From assembly GCA_003164375.1 (NCBI GenBank), contig PLTE01000165.1, positions 3,404 through 9,014 on the forward strand: 5,611 bases of DNA, given 5' to 3'. The notes under the pieces are model-generated. The model was not told the DNA's origin. It saw only the letters and a program-made list of their open reading frames with translations, and did not search any database. The DNA is from Hyphomicrobiales bacterium (GTDB taxonomy: Bacteria > Pseudomonadota > Alphaproteobacteria > Rhizobiales > Xanthobacteraceae). The position numbers were made by a program, and so were the translations under genes. This document shows positions 1 through 5,046 of this stretch, one piece after another (position 1 is the first letter of the stretch; each line of letters opens with the position of its first letter).

Positions 1-809
<809 letters not shown>

Positions 810-884
810 TGGCGGCTTCATTTAGCCCGTCTATCGATAAATGTCGCCTGGGGGCGTGCGATCGTCGCCATAGTCGCGCTTCGC

Positions 885-962
885 TTAGGGTCGCGAACGA
901 CCTATTGGCGCTGTTTCGACGAGAATTTTCGCGATCTGTTTAACGGCTCGTTCCATCGGCAT
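885..962 (-). CDS. Doubtful 25-codon ORF in the tgt leader
   Basis: Short reading frame on the tgt strand, 75 bp before the tgt start, beginning MPMERAVKQIAKIL and ending in TAA. It may also start at the second ATG (956). I see no convincing ribosome binding site and do not recognise the peptide. A perfect 6-bp hairpin ends on the first base of its first ATG, and a second hairpin follows its stop codon, which is why it is listed: it could be a leader peptide. It could equally be chance, since short ORFs are common in GC-rich sequence. Confidence 0.15.
   Translation of the reverse strand: MPMERAVKQIAKILVETAPIGRSRP
889..902 (-). other. Hairpin with TTCG loop in the tgt leader
   Basis: On the minus strand GGTCG-TTCG-CGACC forms a perfect 5-bp stem with a four-base loop. 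TA/TA pairing continues beyond a one-base bulge. It lies 80 bp before the tgt start and directly after the stop of the doubtful leader ORF. There is no T-run after it, so it is not an ordinary intrinsic terminator. Function unknown. Confidence 0.35.
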
Positions 963-977
963 CCGTAGGTTTACGGA
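962..977. other. Perfect 6-bp inverted repeat, TCCGTA-N4-TACGGA
   Basis: TCCGTA, four bases, then TACGGA. It sits between the divergent tgt and membrane-peptide genes, about 70 bp before the latter's start. The dyad could be an operator or an RNA hairpin. On the minus strand its last base is the A of the first ATG of the doubtful leader ORF. No regulator is suggested by the sequence. Confidence 0.35.
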
Positions 978-1048
978 CGAGCGCCCTACGCACGCGCTTC
1001 GCCGCTTCTGACACGTCACGCCTTTCCGTTGCGGATTGAGAGGCACTG

Positions 1049-1171
1049 ATGAGGGTGGATACCGCGCTTGTCTGCATTGCCGTTCTCTACGGCGTTGACG
1101 CCCTCATGTTTGACGGCCGGTACCTGGCTGCGATTAACAGCGTGATATCCGAAATTTACGCTCACTGGTGA
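1049..1171 (+). CDS. Small membrane peptide, 40 residues, coupled to a PilZ gene
   Basis: A 40-residue protein beginning MRVDTALVCIAVLYGVDALM and ending SEIYAHW. A clear Shine-Dalgarno, GAGAGG at 1038-1043, stands five bases before the ATG, which is the main reason to call it real. Residues 5-21 form one hydrophobic stretch (TALVCIAVLYGVDALMF), long enough for a short membrane segment or a membrane-bound helix, although Asp17 interrupts it. The rest is mildly amphipathic. Its stop overlaps the GTG start of the PilZ gene (GTGA at 1168-1171), the usual sign of translational coupling. I associate peptides of this shape with hypothetical proteins of Bradyrhizobium-like genomes, from memory only. 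Function unknown; a membrane partner for the PilZ protein is an inference from the overlap. Confidence 0.7.
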   Translation: MRVDTALVCIAVLYGVDALMFDGRYLAAINSVISEIYAHW

Positions 1172-1461
1172 CTCTGGTTATGACCTTCCAATTGCGCCAG
1201 GACCTTCGCAATATCATCAATCGGCCGGCCTGGATTAGCGTCGGTGACGGTCTGCCGCTCCTCAAATGCACGCTGATCGACATGTCCGGCAGCGGCGCCA
1301 AGCTTGTCCTCGAAAGCGCCGATGAAATCCCCAACCGATTCAGCCTGTGGCTGTCGCGCGACGGGCGTCGCAGCCACGCGTGCCGGATAGTTTGGAGCGA
1401 ACAAACGACGGTCGGCGTTCAGTTCTCATCGGCCGCCGACAAGCAAAGCGATCCGCCGTAG
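1168..1461 (+). CDS. PilZ-domain protein (possible c-di-GMP receptor)
   Basis: A 97-residue protein that is almost entirely one PilZ domain, the family that binds the second messenger cyclic di-GMP. Both parts of the binding signature are present, numbered from the GTG start: RQDLR (10-14) fits RxxxR, and DMSGSG (38-43) fits (D/N)xSxxG with 23 residues between. NRPAWI (18-23), GAKLVLES and the closing CRIVWSEQTTVGVQF are the strands usual in short alphaproteobacterial single-domain PilZ proteins. No output domain or membrane segment is present, so it probably acts by binding a partner. Start: GTG at 1168 overlaps the stop of the membrane-peptide gene; ATG at 1180 is an alternative that keeps both motifs. 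The pair lies on the opposite strand between queA and tgt. Actual c-di-GMP binding is inferred from the motifs. Confidence 0.87.
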   Translation: MTLVMTFQLRQDLRNIINRPAWISVGDGLPLLKCTLIDMSGSGAKLVLESADEIPNRFSLWLSRDGRRSHACRIVWSEQTTVGVQFSSAADKQSDPP

Positions 1462-1467
1462 AGCAAT

Positions 1468-1479
1468 GCGGCTGGCCGC
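1468..1479. terminator. Weak stem between convergent pilZ and queA ends
   Basis: GCGGC-TG-GCCGC lies just after the PilZ stop and before the queA stop on the other strand. With a realistic loop it is only a 4-bp stem, and there is no T-run. It is the only terminator-like structure I see in this 63-bp convergent gap, so it is listed at low confidence. Confidence 0.2.
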
Positions 1480-1524
1480 GATTAACGTGACGTCGGCGCA
1501 GCAAACCGCGACCTGCCGGGCCGT

Positions 1525-2619
1525 TCATAGGTTTGCGCCATCGCGCCACAGCAAACACGCGTCGCCGTAGGAATAGAAGCGATAGCCAGTCTCGATCGCA
1601 TGCGCATAGGCACGGCGCATCACGTCGAGGCCGCTGAAGGCGGAGACCAGCATGAACAGCGTCGAGCGCGGCAGATGGAAGTTGGACAGCATCACATCGA
1701 CCGCGCGGAACCGGTAGCCGGGCGTAATGAAGAGCGCCGTTTCGGCGGCAAAAGGTGCCAGCGTGCCGTCTTCGGCCGCCGCGCTTTCGATCAGCCGCAG
1801 CGACGTCGAGCCGACGGCAACGATACGTCCGCCGGCGCGGCGCGCGGCAGTCAAACCGGCCGCGGTTTCGGCGCTGACGCTGCCCCATTCCGGGTGCATT
1901 TTGTGTGCGGACGTGTCGTCGGCCTTGACCGGGAGGAAGGTTCCGGGCCCGACATGCAGTGTCACCCGGTAAAGCGCGATGTCGCGTTGCTGCAAAGCCG
2001 CAGCGACGGCATCGGTGAAATGCAGCCCCGCTGTCGGCGCCGCCACCGACCCCTCGGCGCGGGCGAACATGGTCTGATAGTCGCTGCGGTCCTGCGCATC
2101 GACGGCGCGACGGCTGGCGATATAGGGCGGCAACGGCATGTCGCCGCGCTCCGCCAGCGCCTGATCGAGCGCGACGCCGCTGAATGAAAAGGCAAGCGTC
2201 ACCTCGCCGCCCTGGTCGCCTTGGCCTTTCTGCTCCACCGTGGCGTCTAGCTCTTCGAGCAGGCAGACCCGGCCTTCGGCTCCGAAGCGCACCACGTCGC
2301 CGACCGCAAGCCGCTTGGCCGGCTTGACCAAAGCTCGCCAGCGCGAGCCGTCGAGCCGCTTGATCAGGGTGGCCGCGATCGCCGGCTCATGGTCGCCGCG
2401 GCCGAGCCTGCGACCACGCAGATTGGCGGCAAACACCTTGGTGTCGTTGACCACCACGGCATCGCCCGGCCGCAGCAGCGCCGGCAAATCGCAAAGGGTG
2501 CGGTCCTCGAATGCCAAACCGGGACGCACCACCAGAAGCCTGGCGGCATCGCGCGGCGAGGCCGGCCGCAAGGCGATGCGGTCCTCCGGCAGCTCGAAGT
2601 CGAATAGATCGGTTCGCAT
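1525..2619 (-). CDS. queA: S-adenosylmethionine:tRNA ribosyltransferase-isomerase (QueA)
   Basis: Cytoplasmic enzyme that transfers and isomerises the ribosyl group of S-adenosylmethionine onto preQ1-34 in tRNA, making epoxyqueuosine; it acts on the product of Tgt. Complete at 364 residues (E. coli QueA has 356). Landmarks: MRTDLFDFELPEDRIALRP (1-19), NDTKV (58-62), MPLPPYI (161-167), YQTMFARAEGSVAAPTAGLHF (181-201), LHVGPGTFLPV (221-231), HKMHPEW (239-245), LSNFHLPRSTLFMLVSAF (311-328) and YRFYSYGDACLL (346-357). A loop around 129-139 (EQKGQGDQGGE) is hydrophilic and probably variable. Start: the ATG preceded by AAGGA three bases upstream, with the expected N-terminus. It is followed not by tgt but by a convergent PilZ gene. 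I see no preQ1 riboswitch in its 5' region. Confidence 0.98.
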   Translation of the reverse strand: MRTDLFDFELPEDRIALRPASPRDAARLLVVRPGLAFEDRTLCDLPALLRPGDAVVVNDTKVFAANLRGRRLGRGDHEPAIAATLIKRLDGSRWRALVKPAKRLAVGDVVRFGAEGRVCLLEELDATVEQKGQGDQGGEVTLAFSFSGVALDQALAERGDMPLPPYIASRRAVDAQDRSDYQTMFARAEGSVAAPTAGLHFTDAVAAALQQRDIALYRVTLHVGPGTFLPVKADDTSAHKMHPEWGSVSAETAAGLTAARRAGGRIVAVGSTSLRLIESAAAEDGTLAPFAAETALFITPGYRFRAVDVMLSNFHLPRSTLFMLVSAFSGLDVMRRAYAHAIETGYRFYSYGDACLLWRDGANL

Positions 2620-2681
2620 TGGTCCTTAAGCGGATGGGCGGCGATAGATCTGTCTAACCCACGATCCCATTCGTTTAAATC

Positions 2682-2706
2682 GGAACATGCCGCAGCGGCT
2701 GGCGTT
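2682..2706 (+). promoter_or_regulatory. EcfG-type general stress response promoter
   Basis: GGAAC at 2682-2686, exactly 16 bases, then CGTT at 2703-2706. This matches the -35/-10 pattern known for the alphaproteobacterial sigma factor EcfG (GGAAC-N16-17-CGTT). It points toward the small secreted-protein gene; the -10 ends 54 bp before the ATG, leaving an untranslated leader of roughly 45 bases. The other side of this 141-bp gap carries queA, for which I see no clear promoter. All nine consensus bases and the spacer fit. Activity is inferred. Confidence 0.6.
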
Positions 2707-2760
2707 AAAGACCTGCGGCGGTCGGGCCTCCGGATTGGGCTTCGACATTAGGAGTAGACG

Positions 2761-2994
2761 ATGAAGCGATTGGCCTTTGCGGTAAGCGTGTTGGCACTCG
2801 GTTTGGCCGCTTCAACCCCGGCGCGCGCCGATTATGCCGTGGTGCAGCTGGACGATGGCTGGTGCAAGATCTGGTGGGACAGCGGCGCAACGCCGTGGGG
2901 CACCGGATGGACCAAAATTGCGGTCGGTCTTCCCGATTGGCTGGCGGCGTCCGCAGCGCTCGATACCGCGCGTTCGCAAGGGGCCTGCCACTAG
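2761..2994 (+). CDS. Small secreted Trp-rich protein, probably periplasmic
   Basis: A 77-residue protein with a good Sec signal peptide: MKR, a hydrophobic core at residues 4-17, and ARA (21-23) before a likely cleavage at Asp24. The mature part is about 54 residues, with six tryptophans (34, 38, 39, 46, 50, 60) and two cysteines (35 and 76), which could form one disulfide in the periplasm. The core reads DDGWCKIWWDSGATPWG, followed by a probable helix LAASAALDTARSQG. A strong Shine-Dalgarno, AGGAG at 2750-2754, lies six bases before the ATG. An EcfG-type promoter element is upstream, so it is probably induced by general stress. I recall similar short 'DYAVVQ...DGWC+IWWDS' proteins from Bradyrhizobium-like genomes, without known function. 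It stands alone, divergent from queA and convergent with the hydrolase gene. Confidence 0.85.
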   Translation: MKRLAFAVSVLALGLAASTPARADYAVVQLDDGWCKIWWDSGATPWGTGWTKIAVGLPDWLAASAALDTARSQGACH

Positions 2995-3021
2995 CCGGGG
3001 CTCGCCGGCCATCACGGTGGC
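2987..3021. terminator. Possible bidirectional terminator (nested stems)
   Basis: The gap between the secreted-protein gene and the convergent hydrolase gene holds two nested inverted repeats. The inner is GCCGG (2994-2998), six bases, CCGGC (3005-3009). The outer is GCCAC (2987-2991) with GTGGC (3017-3021). The left arms fall over the end of the upstream gene. No T-run follows on either strand, so this is a structure that could end transcription, not a proven terminator. Confidence 0.35.
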
Positions 3022-3891
3022 CTAGCGCACGAACTTATAGCGAAAGCGTTCGCCGTCCGCCTCGATCAGACCCGTGGTCGGATGGGGAAAATGGATCGGC
3101 AGCACAAACTTTCCGGTGCCTGCGGTCTCGCCTAGAAATTTCCGCCGCGAGCGTGCGGCCTCTTCGGCGTCCCAATCGAACACCGTCGACCAGTCCGGTT
3201 CGCGGCACTGCAAGGCGTGATGCATGAGGTCGCCGATGACGACCGCCTCAAGTCCGCGCGAACGGATGTTGACGCAGCAATGGCATGGCGAGTGCCCGGG
3301 CGTCGGCGTCAGCCAAAGCGTATCGTCGAGCTCAAAATCATCGTCGACCAAAAGCGCCTGACCGGCCGCGACCACCGGCTCGCAATTATAGCGCCACACG
3401 TTGCCGGGCGGCGTAGCGCCCCGTTTGGTCGCCTCCTCCCATGCGGCGTATTCGCGTTTGTGGAAGATGTATTTGGCCTTCGGGAATGTCGGCACCCAGC
3501 GGCCGTTGCGCAGCACCGTGTTCCAGCCGCAATGATCGATATGCAGATGCGTGCAGAACACGTAGTCGATGTCCTCGAACCGCAAGCCCGCGGCGGCAAA
3601 GCCATCTAGCCAAGGCTGTTTCGGATAATCCATCGGCGCGGCATAGCCTTTGTCCTCGCCGGTGCAGGTGTCGATCAGGATCGTGTGCTTGGGCGTGCGC
3701 ACCACATAGGTCTGATAGGTGATGACCATGCGCCCGGACGCGGCATCGAAAACTTCGGCATCGAGTTCCGCGATATGGCGTTTGCCGATCCCGGGATCGT
3801 AAGCCGGAAACATATCTTCCGGCTTCCGCCACGGCCCGTCCCGCTCAATGATGCTGGTGATGGTGACATCGCCGATCGTCAATTCTTTCAT
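3022..3891 (-). CDS. Metallo-beta-lactamase-fold hydrolase, substrate unknown
   Basis: A 289-residue protein of the metallo-beta-lactamase superfamily, probably cytoplasmic: I see no signal peptide. The dinuclear zinc site is complete: HLHIDH at 115-120 (His115, His117, Asp119, His120), His200 in TPGHSPCH, Asp221 in VIGDLMHH, and His267 or His270 in PIHFPHP. The N-terminal strand pair (MKELTIGDVTITSIIERDGP) and the size resemble the branch holding N-acyl-homoserine lactonases and methyl parathion hydrolase-like enzymes, so a lactonase or esterase role is conceivable. The motifs do not fix the substrate. A cysteine-rich CHCC (203-206) sits next to metal ligand His200. Start: ATG at 3891 with AGGG four bases upstream. 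It is divergent from the glycosyltransferase gene with 108 bp between; no pathway partner is visible. Confidence 0.92.
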   Translation of the reverse strand: MKELTIGDVTITSIIERDGPWRKPEDMFPAYDPGIGKRHIAELDAEVFDAASGRMVITYQTYVVRTPKHTILIDTCTGEDKGYAAPMDYPKQPWLDGFAAAGLRFEDIDYVFCTHLHIDHCGWNTVLRNGRWVPTFPKAKYIFHKREYAAWEEATKRGATPPGNVWRYNCEPVVAAGQALLVDDDFELDDTLWLTPTPGHSPCHCCVNIRSRGLEAVVIGDLMHHALQCREPDWSTVFDWDAEEAARSRRKFLGETAGTGKFVLPIHFPHPTTGLIEADGERFRYKFVR

Positions 3892-3907
3892 GCTGCCCTA
3901 TCCATGC

Positions 3908-3923
3908 GAGGCCAAGCGGCCTC
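3908..3923. other. Perfect hairpin GAGGCC-AAGC-GGCCTC
   Basis: Six-base perfect stem with a four-base loop in the gap between the divergent hydrolase and glycosyltransferase genes, 17 bp before the hydrolase start. On the plus strand it is followed by TTT, but nothing on that strand needs terminating here. It directly abuts the dispersed repeat copy, so it may belong to that element, or be an operator or leader hairpin of the hydrolase gene. Confidence 0.45.
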
Positions 3924-3966
3924 TTTCCGGAATCCAGTTTCCACTTTGCGGCACCATGCTCTAAAA
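3923..3966 (-). repeat. Degenerate copy of a dispersed Rhizobiales intergenic repeat
   Basis: Read on the minus strand it contains TTTTAGAGCATG, then GCAAAGTGGAAAC, then GGATTCCGGAAAG. This is the order of blocks in an abundant intergenic palindromic repeat I recall from Bradyrhizobium, Rhodopseudomonas and related genomes (GAGCATGATC, GGAAAAGTGGAAACC, GGTTTTCCG). It seems to be a single partial copy, lacking the second GAGCATG arm. TTCCGGAA inside it is a perfect 8-base palindrome. Identification is from memory; the copy number in this genome cannot be seen here. Confidence 0.45.
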
Positions 3967-3970
3967 GCGC

Positions 3971-3976
3971 AAGGAG
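3971..3976 (+). promoter_or_regulatory. Strong Shine-Dalgarno without a start at normal distance
   Basis: AAGGAG is a near-ideal ribosome binding site, but no ATG, GTG or TTG follows at 4-12 bases in any frame. The first usable in-frame start of the glycosyltransferase gene is GTG at 4000, 23 bases away. It may be unused, may act through a folded spacer, or may indicate a lost or rare start codon. Confidence 0.3.
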
Positions 3977-3999
3977 CAAACCTTTACGCGGCAATCAAC

Positions 4000-5013
4000 G
4001 TGACCAATGCGGCCGGTCCCAATGCAGTCGACGTTGCGGTCATCCAGGTCAAACCCGGCATCGGCGACGTGATCTGGCATTTGCCGTTTATCCGCGCGAT
4101 CGCGGCGATGGCGCCTGGCGGCAGGGTTGCTTTTCTGGCTCCGCCCACGAGCCATGCGCGCGAATTGCTGACCGCCGAACCGGGCGTCGCCGAAACCATC
4201 TATTTCGAGCATGCCGGCTCCGAACTGCAGCGCGGCATCAATCTTCTCCGGTTGGCGGCGCTGTTGCGGCGGCGCCGTTTCCGCGTGACCTGGATTCTCG
4301 ACCGCACCACCCGGCCGGCGATCGCAGCCATGCTCGCGGCCATACCGGATCGCATCGGCTTAGGGCTCGGCCCGCAAAAGCTTTTCATCACCAATCGCGG
4401 CATCGACCGCAGCCATTTTCACGACGAGCCTATCGAATGGCTGTGCGCACTGATGGCGGCGATGAACGTGCCGTTGCCCTCGACCGAACCGGCATTGCGT
4501 CTGGAGGACGCGACGATCACCGCTGTCGCCGAAAAATTCGCGCGCTGTCCGCGGCCGTGGCTCGTGCTCGGTATCGGCGCGTCGCATCCCGACAAGGACT
4601 GGCCCGATGAAAATTGGGCGGAGTTCCTCGCCGAATTGCGCAGCCGCGCGCCTGGCACCGTGTTTCTGATCGGCGGCGGCGCCAATAGCGCGCGGACAAA
4701 AACTTTTATCGCGCAGAGCGAAGGCACCGCGGCCGTCAATGCGTGCGGCCTCGCGCTGACCGAAGCCGCCGCGCTGTTACGCCAAGCCGACCTCTTCGTC
4801 GGCCCGAGTTCCGGCCCGCTGAACCTCGCCGCCGCCGGCGCGACCGAATCCTTTGGACTGTTCGGCTCGACGCCTGTCCTGACCTATTCGAAATTCATCC
4901 ACGCCATCGTGCCGGAGGGCGGTCCAGTGCCTGGCGGCATGCCGCTGATTTCACCGCAGCAGGCAATCGCGGCGATCGAGCCTTATCTCGGCCTTGAGAA
5001 GGCGCGGCGATGA
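4000..5013 (+). CDS. Glycosyltransferase family 9 (heptosyltransferase-like)
   Basis: A 337-residue GT-B enzyme of family 9, whose best-known members add heptose from ADP-heptose to the lipopolysaccharide core at the inner face of the inner membrane. The N-terminal domain opens with VIQVKPGIGDVIWHLPFIRAI (14-34), matching the 'GDvi...P' motif with its conserved Asp (Asp23). The C-terminal nucleotide-sugar domain has LGIGASHPDKDWPDENW (190-206), FLIGGGANSART (222-233), LFVGPSSGPLNLAAAGA (265-281) and GLFGSTP (286-292). In heptosyltransferases the GPSSGPLN position often reads DSGPMH, so the acceptor or donor may not be heptose. No other LPS gene is nearby. Start: GTG at 4000 gives MTNAAGPNAVDV; the frame is open further upstream to an ATG at 3685, but that would run antisense through the hydrolase gene. 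The start is the uncertain part. Confidence 0.85.
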   Translation: MTNAAGPNAVDVAVIQVKPGIGDVIWHLPFIRAIAAMAPGGRVAFLAPPTSHARELLTAEPGVAETIYFEHAGSELQRGINLLRLAALLRRRRFRVTWILDRTTRPAIAAMLAAIPDRIGLGLGPQKLFITNRGIDRSHFHDEPIEWLCALMAAMNVPLPSTEPALRLEDATITAVAEKFARCPRPWLVLGIGASHPDKDWPDENWAEFLAELRSRAPGTVFLIGGGANSARTKTFIAQSEGTAAVNACGLALTEAAALLRQADLFVGPSSGPLNLAAAGATESFGLFGSTPVLTYSKFIHAIVPEGGPVPGGMPLISPQQAIAAIEPYLGLEKARR

Positions 5014-5018
5014 GCGCT

Positions 5019-5046
5019 AAGACCTTACTGCAAAGACTTTACTGCA
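5019..5046. repeat. Tandem 14-bp duplication between convergent genes
   Basis: Two adjacent copies, AAGACCTTACTGCA (5019-5032) and AAGACTTTACTGCA (5033-5046), differ at one base. The second copy contains the stop codon and last codons of the minus-strand gene ending at 5039; the first lies in the 25-bp gap after the glycosyltransferase stop. It looks like a small slippage duplication. Confidence 0.85.

Noticed and set aside
929..953. EcfG promoter toward tgt from GGAAC on the minus strand at 949-953.
   Set aside because: At 16 or 17 bases downstream the sequence is CGCG or GCGA, not CGTT.
1600..2187. Plus-strand frame of 195 codons inside queA, and the 182-codon minus-strand frame at 1340-1888.
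   Set aside because: Both overlap confidently assigned genes in other frames or strands; their compositions (His/Arg/Gln-rich or Arg-rich) are typical of GC-rich shadows.
2620..2760. A preQ1 riboswitch ahead of queA.
   Set aside because: I looked for the short C-rich loop and A-rich tail of preQ1-I and any larger conserved fold on the queA strand and saw neither; the same holds for the tgt leader.
2796..2815. Sigma-54-like TGGCAC...TTGG.
   Set aside because: It lies within the signal-peptide coding region, the second half does not match TTGC, and nothing downstream needs a promoter there.
3685..3999. Upstream extension of the glycosyltransferase frame to an ATG at 3685, giving 442 residues.
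   Set aside because: The extra 105 residues run antisense through the 5' part of the well-supported hydrolase gene and across the repeat and hairpin, and show no family 9 similarity. Family 9 enzymes are typically about 340 residues, as obtained from 4000.
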